NCBI GenBank assembly: GCA_021234155.1
Contig: JAJEKV010000035.1
Coordinates: 6,693,891 to 6,757,890 of the forward strand
Source of the DNA: Isoetes taiwanensis
Lineage: Eukaryota > Streptophyta > Lycopodiopsida > Isoetales > Isoetaceae
Reading direction: 5' to 3'
Length of the DNA stretch: 64,000 bases
Part shown: positions 23,101 through 34,325 of the stretch, in pieces
Layout of the letters: the number at the start of each line of letters is the position of its first letter
Position numbering within the stretch: position 1 is the stretch's first letter
Translations under genes and position numbers: made by a program
The notes under the pieces: generated by a model
Database searches by the model: none
The model's input: only the letters and a program-made list of their open reading frames with translations
What the model was told of the DNA's origin: nothing

Positions 23101-25600
23101 TTCCAATATGTACTAGGTAATTGCCACGAGGAGGAGCATTCCCCCCTTGATGCGGACTGTAAAGAACGCAAGCGGCAGCTCCGTCACATCCTGGATCCAG
23201 GTACCCGCTTGCAGGCCACCACACAGTACCGCGCCCATCTGAAGGACACAAAGGCGCGGTACCTTGCCAAGCATCAGGGGGAGATGTTCGGCCTGCTGGA
23301 CACTCATCCTCGAACCTTTTGGCGCAGAGTGCTTCAAAGGCCAGCCCAGCCTACAGGGGACATCACACGGGCGATGGGAGCGGTACTTGCGGCTGACTCT
23401 ATGACCCGCCAGGGGGGCGCACGCCCATACCCCCACGGGATGGCCCCCATTGGTTTCGTGGATGAGGATGTTGAGGAGGGCACGCGAACGGCTAGCTAAT
23501 GGGAAGGCGGTGACCTCGATGGTATCATGCGGGCGAGTTACTCAAGTGGGGCGAGGCGGTAGCTTGTCTTGCGGTCCCTCACTACCTGTTCAGCGAGCAT
23601 TGCGGGAGGGTTTCCCGACAATGGACCCAAGCGGGGTTGTTCCCATTCACAAAGCGGGCGACCCACCGTCCCGCCAATCACCCGGACGATCATGGTCGAT
23701 TCAAGATATTTGCCAAACCGTTATCGGCATTCTCGGCGGCCAGATTGACCCGGCCGGGCGGATGTGGATGTGCGAGCCCTCACACAGTAAAGCTTTCGAC
23801 CCCGCCACTCAACGATTGACCATATCTTTACTGGCTGCGGGCATCGATTGAAGGCGGTAGGAATCACCTATTTGGACTTGTATTGCCGCTTTGTGGACTT
23901 CCAAAAGGCTTTTGATACGGTCCCCCGGAAAAGTTGTGGGCTAGGCTGCGTCAACTGGGCTCCCATTTGCTTTTGTGCGTAATGCCATATACAAGGTTGT
24001 ATGAGAGTTGTTTTGGCGGGGATGCGGTCGACGGGCCAAGCATTTACCAAGAGTATCGGTCGGCGAGGTTGCCCCCTCACATGGAAACACTTTTGGCCTC
24101 TACATTGATCGGTTAGAGCCCCGCTTATCCGAGCATGGGGGGATGGCATACATCTTTTGCACCGGGTCATCCAGCCACTCATCTATGCGGGACGATGTTG
24201 GCCTGCTTTGGCCCACACCCGAAGATATGCGATCTCACCGGATGCCCTAGACACATTTTGTCGCTACGACATGCGCGTCAATCGGCCAAGACCGGGGTGG
24301 TTCTCATATCCTCTTCCGCGTCACCCCATGCCTCCCCGCACTCACATATCGGGGGCGGCTTTCGGGCGTCACGCCCACCTACAAGTACCTAGGGGTGGAG
24401 TTCCCCTCCCAAGCTCTGGGAGGCGTCTATCGCTATGGTGTGGTTGAGGCCGGAAAGCGCTTTATGCAATCTGAGAACAACAATCACCGGTGAGCTATAT
24501 GATTGGGGCCATCACATCACATCTGTTCCGACACCGGTCGAGCTGTCCTTCAGATGGGTCGAGGTTTGGGGCCCGATGCGTCTCTTTGGCGACTGGAATG
24601 ACTTGGAGCAGTGCGAGAAGGCATTTTGGCACGGGCACTTGGGTGAAACCTTCAGTCCCCTATCGGTCTCGGCCTTAGCGGCGGATTCTTCGCTTCGGTG
24701 GGCGACCCCTTGATAGACACATCGTCTATTTTGAAAGTGGTTACTATGGGTGATGCTCGGCCCCGACTTTGGCTATTAATGTGGCCATGAGTCCTTGGCC
24801 GGCTTAGGGCCTTTGTTGGAGGGGTAAAGAGATCGAGTGGTTCGCCCAGATGGAGCGTCGCGAGAGAACCTGAATCGCGTACTGGGCGCAATGGCCGATG
24901 CGTCGTGGCGACCGGAATACCTAGATGCTTGTTTCCCTTGGCAAGCTCACGGGACCCCATTGCTCTAGAGCAGTCAAAATGGCCCATTACAAGGAGCACA
25001 TCAACCCCGTGAAAGCCAGGGACCTGGTCTACCCTGCGTTCCCGGTTGCCCCACGAAAAGCAGCTCATTGCCTCCATGCGCATACAGTGCCCACCATCTT
25101 CGCGATCGAGGCGGGCGGGGTGGATTGGGGAGCCCGGGGCCGGGGCTCTGTCGCGATCTTTGTCAAGCGGGTGCCGATTGAGGATGAGTCTCACACTTTC
25201 AGAGTTGCCCGGGTTCGGTCGGTCGGGCCGACACGCTCCCCTTAGTAATGCGGTTTGGGCGTGCCCTTGCATTTGCCGATGAAACACACCGTCGATCGTG
25301 CCACGGGTCATACATCCGAGGTAATTGGACTGCGAGTCACCTTTGCCCCCTGGCCGTCGTGACTAGGCACTACGGGGGTGGTGCACCGGTATATATATTG
25401 GGATGTTTCGCATTTTATATGATTAGCACGGTTTGTCGGTGATTCTGATTGCCGCCACGTTTTTTCCCTCGAAAACCCCGGGCGGGGTTTTTTTAATCCG
25501 AGGCGAATCCGCTTGCTGCGTTTTTGTATTGGGTCCCATAGACCGATTGGTCTCCGTGGACGATAAAAGTAACTTCCTTCCTTCCTTCCTTCCCTTAAAG
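23100..25600 (+). mobile_element. LINE-A copy 2, 5'-truncated and heavily degraded
   Basis: The copy starts in the endonuclease/RT linker (DADCKERKRQLRHILDPGTR, about 23146). It runs through fragments of RT: a VVPIHKAGDP-like block near 23635, FVDFQKAFDTVP near 23890, and DDVGLLWPTPEDM near 24190. It continues to the C-terminal IEDESHTF near 25180. Many small deletions and substitutions separate these blocks. The 3' end is complete: a structured untranslated end and a tetranucleotide tail at 25441-25594. Orientation is divergent from RPL17, whose leader lies just upstream. Confidence 0.85.
25441..25597 (+). repeat. LINE-A 3' end: hairpin, conserved tail box and (CTTC)n
   Basis: The hairpin CGAAAACCCCGGGCGGGGTT is followed by TTTTTAATCC. 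After about 50 bp comes a conserved box CCCATAGACCGATTGGTCTC, then GTGGACGATAAAA and a (CTTC)n run at 25572-25594. The same order is seen at 39.7 kb (+) and, with changes, on the minus strand at 28.5 and 30.8 kb. Confidence 0.8.
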
Positions 25601-26030
25601 GGCTTCGGCGGCCCTACCAAACGAGGCGGTGCACGAGCAACGGAGTCGAGTTTGGCGAGCCGCCATGCCCTTTACAGACGAAATGCCCAACCCATGGCAA
25701 TTACAGGACGTAATAACTGTTTGCTAAAATTACGTCCAGTATTAATTTGCCACGTGGCGTCTAAGAAATTCCTCTAAGCGGCTATGGCGGAGAAGCGATG
25801 GCACACGAGCTATGACTGAGAAACGATGGTAGATGGGGGCTATGGCTGAGCAATAGTAGAGCAATAATAGAAGTCTGGGTACCAGAGAAATTGTGGGAGA
25901 AGTCCGGCATACTGGAGCAACTCCGGCATACTACCATCTTTGCCGGAACCTACTGATCAATCCAATCTCTACCTCAATCTATTTGGCTCGAAAACCCTAG
26001 TTCAGATCACAGGAACTAAGATGCAAGGCT
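25601..26030. other. Upstream region of the LDH relic
   Basis: No gene is visible. A G-box-like GCCACGTGGC lies at 25750-25759. Short duplications such as CTCCGGCATACT occur near 25890-25935. Confidence 0.35.
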
Positions 26031-26400
26031 ATGGAAAGGTTTTCGGCTATGGAGGATCCATCTGCGATGGCAGAAAAGGTAGCAAAAGCCCTCTTTTTGC
26101 TTGTGCCTGAGCACCAAACCAAATTTCCAGAATCGAGAGCTGCAAAAGTGATAGTTGTGGGGGTCAAATATCTGGGCATGGTTGGTGCGCAGACGATTTT
26201 GACCCAAGAAATCGCCCTTGTAGATGTAAATGCTGACAAGTTAAGAGGCGAAATGCTTGATGGTTCTGCATTTCTCAGAGCCCAAATTTTAGCCTCTACT
26301 GATTGCTCTATTTCTAAAAATTTCGAGATTTGCATTGTTACCGCCGGAGTTCTGGAGCACAGCAAGAAACAAGGGATTAGCAGGGGATTAGGGCGTCGCT
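26031..26400 (+). pseudogene. L-lactate dehydrogenase first-exon relic
   Basis: An ATG-started open frame encodes the N-terminal Rossmann region of L-lactate dehydrogenase: AAKVIVVGV..GMVGAQTILTQ, EIALVDVNADKLRGEMLD, AQILASTDCSIS and CIVTAGV. Plant LDH reduces pyruvate with NADH in the cytosol. Three family features are damaged. The NAD-binding GxGxxG has lost its second Gly (GVKYLG). The DLADE stretch before EIALVD and the LQHAA stretch after GEMLD are deleted. After CIVTAGV the homology fades, with no catalytic Arg/His region. I regard it as a gene fragment or dead copy, possibly still transcribed. Confidence 0.75.
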
Positions 26401-27939
26401 CCGCAAATAGTGGAGAGGCTTTTACGTCCTATAAAATTAACGAAAAAACCAGTAATTTTAAGCAAACGGTTATTACATTTCGTGAATATTCTTGGAATTA
26501 TTTTTGCGCTTACATGGGAATATTGGATTTTTACGAGTATATTTAGAAATATACCCGGATATTCCACCTACTACTAAACTTGCTATAACTGTTTGTACTT
26601 ATTGTCATGGCTTGTTTGTCTAACGGTAGTTGGATCACTTCCAAAAGGAACATCACAAACTGTTAGTCCAAGTCCAAGAAGGATGAACAATATAAAAGCT
26701 GTGGTGGTTGAAGTTGTGGTGGTCTGAATAGTGATGATGGGAATTAGCCTAACAAGTAAGGCAAAATCAGTATGAGCATGAACTTCATCAAAAAGCAGTA
26801 GTTCTTGACGACGTAAAGGGGAGTATCATTCAAAGATAAGTAATGCAAGTAATGCACAGGCATGGCATTCTGAACCTGTCGCAATTCTTCTGGATCATGA
26901 TTATGGATATTTGTAGCTTTGTATTGCTATTAGTAGGGCTTGAATTACTAGCATTTGATTTGCGTTGCTACCATGCCTTACTGTTGATCCAGCTGCTGGC
27001 AATGTTTGCTAGTTTGTTTTCTGTTTGGTAGTGTTTATATGGAGGTTAACCTAGAGGCCTTTACCAAATATCACCCATGTTTTTTTTTGAATAAAAGGCA
27101 TGCTTTAAGTTGTAGCCTCTTTCACCCTGAAGTTTATGTTCCTAAGCAGACGAGATGGTTTAAGTTATGGCCCTAATTGCCTCGAACGTGAAGTAATATC
27201 AGTTGTTTATCTTTGCCATTCTTAATGGGTATTTTTTCTATAAGTCTGGAGTGTTTTTTGCAAAGCTAAATTTAAATTTAAAGCTTCCAAATCATAGGTT
27301 TGAAATTTGAATTCTAGCTATGGTCGTGGCATTTTGCACCAAATCAAGGAATAAAGGGCAAGTATGCCCATCCGACAGCCCGTGTGAATATGCACCCAAA
27401 CCAAAGGGGGTTTCAGAGGGATTTTAATTTAAAAATGTTGGATGTAATGGTTGTGTTAATTAATGTCAATGGTAGTTATGTGTTGGATTAAGGGCTCAAA
27501 TATTAATTACAGGGCAAACATAGGTAAACATTAAGGGCTTAAATATTAATTACTAAGACGCTAGGGTATTTTACTTGAACCTTCTTTATAGAAGGTTTGC
27601 ATGGATCATATTTATAGAAGGTTTGCATGGTTACGGAAAAGCATTTATAAATGCATGAGAACCCCAGATTGCACAACAGCTAGACCTATACCTTCTCATT
27701 TTACATTGGCCTAGTATCCACAGTGTACTTTATCTTAAGACATTCTTATGGGTGCATGATCTTCCATGTTGTCATGCATATGCTAGTGCATATGGGAACA
27801 TGTGCTGGTATCAGTGCGAGCATGCTTTGCCATGGCAAGCATTCATAAGCGTTTGGAGCAGTTCAATAGCATTATCAATCTCTAGACTTGGGATCTATTC
27901 GGCTAACACATTTCTAGTCCAACTTGGTGGACATGGGTT
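26401..27939. other. Intergenic with short duplications
   Basis: No gene is assignable. Two-copy direct repeats occur: TAAGGGCT(C/T)AAATATTAATTA at about 27490 and 27532, and TTTATAGAAGGTTTGCATGG at about 27589 and 27610. Confidence 0.45.
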
Positions 27940-28330
27940 TATGGCTTATTCAATGCTTTTTCAACTGCACTTGGAATCTGAAATATTGTCGGCTTTTACA
28001 GAATATTTTGAAAATTGTTTTACTGCCTCAAGTTGATCTAACTCCTGAAAGTCACCCTATCCAGATATCATTAGAAGAGGCCATGGATTGATCGTGCCAT
28101 TACTAAGACCAGCAATGCCATTAATACAGTACATCAGGCTTCCCTTTGAAGTAACGAAAGGCACCAGCAGCATAACCAGCAGGTTGCTCCTTACAAAATG
28201 CAGTAAAAGGAATGCCTTATTTCATAGCATATGTGGCAACAGAGGTGACTAGTATACCAACCACACTAGACATGACCTCAACCCCCATGTTTACCAAAGC
28301 CTGTGCAACTAACATGTTCCCATCAGTCTC
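27940..28330 (-). pseudogene. 2-hydroxyacyl-CoA lyase relic
   Basis: On the minus strand, reading across two frameshifts and several stops, there is a clear match to the N-terminal half of 2-hydroxyacyl-CoA lyase. This is a thiamine-diphosphate enzyme of peroxisomal 2-hydroxy-acid breakdown. Blocks are DGNMLVAQALVNMGVEVM, VVGI.VTSVATYAMK, GIPFTAFCKEQPAGYAAGAF (with the Glu that activates the cofactor in this family), GIAGLSNGTINPWPLLMISG, GDFQELDQLEAVKQFSKYS and IPSAVEKALNKP. The segment between the FKGKPDVL and GLAGLS blocks is shortened. It is a single uninterrupted stretch of about 390 bp with in-frame stops and cannot be functional. Confidence 0.8.
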
Positions 28331-28489
28331 ACTTCCTAGATATTAAAAGCACATGTCATACAGAATGGAACAGGTTCGTAAAGTATATCAATGCAATGCC
28401 TGGTCACTAAACTGAGATGAATATGATCCCTAGTAAAATATTAAGTAAGACAAAGACAATGCACACCCATTTTTCCTTTTCTTTTCTAG

Positions 28490-29560
28490 GTAAGCAGATA
28501 AAAGATAAAGATAAAGTTTTTTAACGTCCACTGGAAGCTCTCCGAGCTTATGGGACGGAACAGTACAAAGGGCGTAAGCCCAAACTAGAACTCAAACTCC
28601 AACCCAAAAGCAAAGTATGGGCATAAGCCCAGACAGAAGAAGACATGGGGGCTAAACCCCTTACAGAACATAGCAACTAAAACAAAACCAACTATAACAA
28701 AACCAAGATGTGGGTAGGCAACTAAGAGTACCCCAACCAGGGGTTGGAAGGCCATTGATCAAAAATAAGTGCTGAGCCTCCACGATAAACTGCCCATTTT
28801 CGCTGGAGCCTCGCCTCTCGAACCTTGCATAGCTCGTCACGCCGTCGAGTTAACTGAACTGCAGAGAGGTCCTCTTGCACCGAAAAGAGAGTGCCTTTCA
28901 AGTGGCTCCCATGCTGTAAGACATACAACCTATCCCGGGATACTGAAAAATGTACCAGAAGATGGCGTGGCCTGTCAGGCCGGTGGGCACCCACTCTTTG
29001 GGCAGTAAAAGTTCCTGGGCTCCGAATATGCATGATGTCTGTAAAGAAGTGTGCAGCTACCTCGGTATCTGAACCAAACGGCGTCTCCTGGACCCCAACG
29101 AGGCGTAGGTTCAAATGCCGATCTTGCCCGGGCGGTTCCGAACCCGAACTACATGCACCATCTGAAGCCTGTGTGCTATCTGAAGCTGCCGGACTACCTG
29201 CACCATCTAAAGCATGTGTGCTATTTGAAGCTGCCACTACTGGCTCCTGCATATGCTCTTTGGCCGCCTCTTGCATTGGGATATCCTCAACTATGGCCTC
29301 TTTGGCCGCCTCTTGCATTGGGATATCCTCAACTATGGCCTCAGTTTGTACCATGGCGTCTGCTCGCGGTGTGTGTACGGGCATGTTTGATGTTGTGGGT
29401 GAACCACTAAGGCGGACATACTCCTCCATCAAATCCTTCATGATTGCTAGAACTTGTATCCAACTATCTCTAGGCATTTCCACAGATGTTTCTGTATCTA
29501 TGAGAGCACACTCCTGCACAATGTTTGACTAAAAACGTTTTTGGCCATGTGACATTAGAC
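28490..29560 (-). mobile_element. ORF1-only LINE derivative (HAL1-like)
   Basis: On the minus strand an intact LINE ORF1 (28722-29477) is followed at once by a 3' untranslated region of about 230 bp. That region ends CAGTGGACGTTAAAAAACTT, then (TTTATC)n near 28490-28520. The terminal box resembles the LINE-A 3' end. No endonuclease or reverse transcriptase lies between ORF1 and this tail. The 5' boundary is not clear. The arrangement recalls mammalian HAL1 elements, which carry ORF1 without ORF2 and depend on a partner LINE. Confidence 0.65.
28722..29477 (-). CDS. LINE ORF1 protein with RRM-like and C-terminal domains
   Basis: This uninterrupted frame of 251 codons starts at the first in-frame ATG (MPRDSW). 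The N-terminal third is acidic and low in complexity, with two exact copies of EAIVEDIPMQEAAK and a pair of ST(H/Q)A(L/S)DGA repeats. The C-terminal half begins DRHLNLRLVGVQETPFGSD, an RRM-like strand-helix start typical of L1 ORF1p. It continues with FTAQRVGAHRPDRPRHLLVHF and LTRRRDELCKVREARLQRKW, matching the ORF1 C-terminal RNA-binding domain. In live LINEs this protein coats element RNA and acts as a nucleic-acid chaperone. A few codons upstream of the ATG are also open, preceded by a stop. Confidence 0.75.
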   Translation of the reverse strand: MPRDSWIQVLAIMKDLMEEYVRLSGSPTTSNMPVHTPRADAMVQTEAIVEDIPMQEAAKEAIVEDIPMQEAAKEHMQEPVVAASNSTHALDGAGSPAASDSTQASDGACSSGSEPPGQDRHLNLRLVGVQETPFGSDTEVAAHFFTDIMHIRSPGTFTAQRVGAHRPDRPRHLLVHFSVSRDRLYVLQHGSHLKGTLFSVQEDLSAVQLTRRRDELCKVREARLQRKWAVYRGGSALIFDQWPSNPWLGYS

Positions 29561-29995
29561 ATTCTTCTTAAGTACATATCAAAAAGCGATTGGAAAGTTT
29601 AGAATGGCGAACAAGGCGGTTTTTTCACAAATATATCACAGAGATAAATATGCAATGAACAGAGATAAAGCATAAACAATCTGCTTACTACTAGCAAACA
29701 ACTGATCTCAATACTAGACCGCCTTCAGCATTTCCGAGCTCACCCAGTTCAGCAAGTTCCAACTACAGCAATTTTGATATTTAGGAGACGATCACAAATA
29801 TTTTGGCTCGGTACTTTGATGTGCAGATACTTTGCAATGAAGGGGTTCCCAACCATGCCATAGCTGATCATTCCAACGACCCCAACAGGTAGACAGACGA
29901 ATCTGGCAGCTCTAAAACATTTTTCTTGCCCTAAAACAGAATGGGTTGATGTTTGCATGGGACGATATTTATATACTTAACTAGACCATTAGAAA

Positions 29996-30026
<31 letters not shown>

Positions 30027-30744
30027 AAGAGAGAGAGAGGAAGCAAAAGAAAATATGGTGAGCATTCTATTTAATACTAGTTAGTAGACCTCGTGAAATA
30101 CGCCCTTCAAATCATAATAAAACCATAGGAAAAAACATACAAAACTACAAAAAAAAAACCCTGTTATTGTGCTATATATTGATGTCGGATAATTGGAGGA
30201 GAGAAATAGGAGTTGGAATGGAATGAAATACCATATTTTGCGGAGTTCAAAAAGCGCTACGGACACTGGCAAATGATAATTGGAGGAGGTTGTTTTCACT
30301 TGACCTTTTAATTTCATGCATTAGTTTTTGTAAAGGTGTTAGAGGCCCTGTATCCAATGGCTCAATGGATTATTGGTATAATGGATTGCTCTAAAGCAAT
30401 GCTAAGTTTCTTAAACGCAGCTGCCAATGCAAACAAGAGTTTCACATGTATTTGATGCCAGGTTATTATATTTATTTGAATAATGACAATTGGAGGTGTC
30501 TGCTCAGGTCCTATTTTTTTTTTGAAAATAACATTGATCATCATTGCTGGTTAGAATAAAGACATGTACTTTAAGGACATGTTTGCAAATGCATAAACCA
30601 CAACTAGACGTTTGCTATTGCAAAGAAAATACTTCAACTACTACTTGAATGAAAGCTGGACTGTTGTAACTCAACTCTTGGATTCTGGTAGGTGGAGGAT
30701 ACTTTGATGGTATTATATGTCGAAATGAGATTTGGCCAAAGCAG
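29561..30744. other. Intergenic, no gene seen
   Basis: A 69-codon minus-strand frame at 29749-29958 has no recognisable domain. The rest is AT-rich. Confidence 0.4.
30003..30044. repeat. Poly(A)/(GA)n tract
   Basis: A run of 25 or more A is followed by (GA)n. It may be an old retroposon tail, but no body is recognised to its left. Confidence 0.7.
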
Positions 30745-30972
30745 TATAGAAGGAAGGAAGGAAGGAAGGAAGGAAGTATATTTTAACGTCCGCAGAGGCC
30801 AAACTTGACCTATAAGACGGTACATGCAGTACACAAAGCAGATAAAACCACACCAAAAAGACAAATGCTACTATACAATGTGTCCTTACTACTGGGATGA
30901 AAAAACCCCCACATGGGAGGAAAAACCCTGGTAAAACAATGCACTTGATTATCTTCTTTTGGGGGGGGGGGG
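30745..30972 (-). mobile_element. LINE-A 3'-end fragment
   Basis: Read on the minus strand, it starts after a homopolymer run (12 G on the plus strand, 30961-30972). It contains AGGGTTTTTCCTCCCATGTG then GGGGTTTTTTCATCCC, the LINE-A hairpin region. Next come GTACTGCATGTACCGTCTTA and CCTCTGCGGACGTTAAAATA, the tail box. It ends in (TTCC)n at 30751-30777. Only about 200 bp of the element was inserted or kept. Confidence 0.75.
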
Positions 30973-32379
30973 TAATAGTAAAATAAAAACTAGTTAGTAA
31001 CTTGCAAGCGGATAATTTTCAATGCCTATATAGGTTGTCTCTTCTTGATTCCTAATATTGTTAAATTTATTGTTTTCAATGGGGAACCAAGGCAATTTGA
31101 AATTAATCTTCTCAGTTTGGACTATTTGTTCTATACACAAAGAAACTAACTAGTAGTAACAATAAGTGATGAATATCCTCATATTCTCCCATCAACCTAA
31201 GCAAAAACAATATATATAAGCGATTGGGCAATCAGATAAATTTATTAGCTATGGACAATATTTATTGGAACTACTATATGATGTAATTTTGCAGCACTTG
31301 GCCTGACATCTTTTGTGGAAGCTTTAGAAAGAAAGATGGTGCTGATTTTCATGTAAGTTATTTTTATTGTTTAACTTTTTGCATCATAGAACAGTCATAG
31401 AGTTATGGTGCACGGCTGCGCTCAGATTGAAATATCAGTTACTGACAGTGATCTTCATTTTTCAGTTCCTTAAAATTTGCAAAAAAAAATCTCATACTTC
31501 TATTCTTTGCGCTTGACAAGTAGTCATCGTATAGCAAAATGGACAAATGATGGAGAAACAATCCATTTACAATTTTAACATGGGTAGAATGTACCTAAAG
31601 CAACATAAAGGGCACATAAACAAGATGAAAGAAGCATATTCCAAAACCACACAGGTAAGAATTGCCCTCCAAGAACCTAACCTAGATACACGATGTAGCA
31701 GTGAAGTCTGCATCATCTGAAAAAAATTATTGCACGTTCTAACTATATAGGTAACAGTTAGGCAAGGGCTCGAATCAATAACTTTACCATGTCAAGGTGG
31801 CAGTCGACTTCTAACTTATATGATCTTTAACTGCTAAGTTATATGAAATTTAAAAGCTGGTTACAACTCCGGTAATTTCTAATCAATCAAGCCAAACCTC
31901 CTTTTTCTCCATATTGTGATATATAGAAAATGGTGAATTGCATTATAAACTATGCCAGAACTATTAATTTTTATTAATTGTAGCTATAGCCATCCTCGTG
32001 TTATGGCAGTTATGCGGTTGCAGGGGTGGAGATGATGCTGCTCCTCTTGGCATATATTGATTTGTCAAAAAGATATGAAGTTATATGCTAGCTTTTCAGT
32101 CTGAGCAAGAGCAAAATATTGCAATAATGCTTAAGAATATTTGCCTTTGACTCTAATGTATGTTGAGTTTCTAATTTATTTACATGCACCTTTAGGCCTT
32201 CATTAATCTTTTGTATATCATGTTCTTTTTTGGTACAGGTTATGCTTTTAGGACCAGATGACAAAGGCGCTTTTGATGTATAAATCATTCTTACAAATAA
32301 ATCATTCTTACCAAAGTTAATGTCCGTAATTATGTATTACGTTGATTTTTGTATTATGAAAATTGGAAATCTTTGTTAT

Positions 32380-33102
32380 AAGAGATGTTGTTTTTTTTTG
32401 TATTTAAAAAAAAACAAAAATTCAAAAAACATTGACAAGTCCATGAATAACATATAAACCATCAATATAGCACAAATCCATAACATACCAAAACAAAAAA
32501 GTTTCATTTTTTTTTCCGATATAAAATGCGTCTACGATACAAAGGACATGACCAGAATAATCACCGGGATAGAAAATCAAGTAGTGGGGTGTGAAATCCT
32601 ATCAGATTTGCCCAGAAATTTGTTGTATTTGCCCAAAAAAAACTGAATATGAGGACATCATACATCATCAAAAAGATCTCGGAGAGAGCTTTCCAACACA
32701 ATAAAGGGCACTCAAAAGGTGTTCGCATTGAAAAGCTACGGTAAAAAATATATTACCATCAAATCTGCATGGCATTTACTTTGCAAAAAGGTATCTGAAT
32801 TGAAAAGTACAAAAAATATGTAATTATCTTGATAGATCTGAGTCAAATCAAATGCCAATGCAAAACTCTCTACATAAGCTTTCTAAAGAGCCCAAGATCA
32901 TCTAATCTGGCCTCTGTAGCTTAAGTTATGAGCGTAGAAACGATTGACATTCTCTCTCTAGTGCTTCTTTCTTTTTCTATTTTTAGTGACTTAGATATTA
33001 CATACAATACTTTGGTAAAAAAGAACCTCTCATAAAAATCTTACTTTGATTAATTTTTTTTTTCAAACCAAAATTTTATAAAAAGCATTTGCAAACGTAA
33101 TG
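32380..33102 (+). repeat. 700-bp direct repeat, copy A
   Basis: This shares a long collinear similarity with copy B at 33550-34325. Shared phrases include CATGAATAACATATAAACCA, GGGGTGTGAAATCCTA, GAGAGAGCTTTCCAAC and CTCTACATAAGCTTTCTAAA. No coding potential is visible. Confidence 0.8.
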
Positions 33103-33549
33103 TCTCCACTTTTTCTTCTCGATGGATATATTTATCGAAGCATATAGATTTATCTTCTGACGCTGTATATTATTATTTATAATCAAAAGGTTGAGTTTTA
33201 GGAGTATTAAGTTTACACTATCACAATATGGTAACACAATTATGCTAATAGTAAAAGCTACACCCGTTCCTTTATCCAATATCAATATGAAGGCTTAAGT
33301 GCTATCCATTGAACCCCCCAGAAAGGAAGGCATGTTGAAGGTTGTCACTTTTTCTTGCTCGTGTAATGCATTATTTTTCAATAATTAATGTTGTTGGTGC
33401 TTAATGCAATATATCTAGCATTTCTTGTTAGTGCAGAAGATTTGCTCTTATCTAATCAAATTAGATAAGATAAGAGTACTTGGCATGGCAATACTTTGTC
33501 AATATATAACCACTTTATAGTATCATCTCATTACAGTAGAACACAATTG

Positions 33550-34325
33550 TTATGGAAGATATTATTTTTTTTGCTTGAAAAAAAAAAGCATTGGCAATTT
33601 CATGAATAACATATAAACCATCAAATATAGTACAAATCCCATAACACACCAAAACAAAAAGTTTTATTTTTTTTTGATACAAAATGCATCCATGATAATA
33701 TCGTCTCTTCAATGTTTTCATAAAAGCTTATTGCACTACAATGATGCAGGACAAAGGATATGACCAGAATGATCAACTAAACAGAAAATCAAGTAGCGGG
33801 GTGTGAAATCCTACCAAATCTCTCAGAAATCTGTTGTTATCGCCTAGAAACTTCGCCAAATATGAGCATATCATCAAAAAGATCCTGGAGAGAGCTTTCC
33901 AACGCAATAAAAAAATAATCAAAACTCAATTTGAATCAAAAAGTTATGATAAAAGAATATATAACCATCAAATCTGTATGGCATGAACTTTGCAAAACTG
34001 TATCCGGATTGAAAAGTACAAAAAGCAGGTACCTATCTTGATAGATCTGGGTCAAATTATATGCCAATAGAAAACTCTCTACATAAGCTTTCTAAAGTGC
34101 CCAAGATCATCTGAATCTGACCTTTGTAGCTCTATTTATGAGCGTAGAAACAATTGACATTCTCTCTCTAATGCTTCTTTCTTTTCTTTTTTTCTTTTTT
34201 TTTTTTTGTGACTTAGATATTACATGCAATACTTTGGTAAAAAAAACGTCTCATTAAAATCTTACTTTGATTAAAACTTTTTTTTTTTCAACCAAAATTT
34301 TGTACAAAGCATTTGCAAACATAAT
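33550..34325 (+). repeat. 700-bp direct repeat, copy B
   Basis: Partner of copy A in the same orientation, with a start-to-start distance of about 1.17 kb. It carries an extra block of about 50 bp near 33700-33750 and longer T runs near 34190. Paired direct repeats could be a miniature LTR-type element or a diverged tandem duplication; canonical TG...CA ends were not recognised. Confidence 0.8.

Noticed and set aside
23450-25282. Numerous 60-140-codon frames in LINE-A copy 2
   Set aside because: They are pieces or shadows of the degraded reverse transcriptase and do not represent separate genes.
27752-28036. 94-codon plus-strand frame
   Set aside because: It overlaps the opposite strand of the 2-hydroxyacyl-CoA lyase relic, whose homology is much clearer.
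28891-29532. 213-codon plus-strand frame
   Set aside because: Antisense shadow of the intact LINE ORF1, created by its internal repeats.
29749-29958. 69-codon minus-strand frame with VGVVGMISYGMVGNPF
   Set aside because: Membrane-like wording only; no recognisable family and no partner exon.
32088-32288. 66-codon minus-strand frame (SGPKSITCTKKEH...)
   Set aside because: AT-rich, no domain and no splice partner; likely chance.
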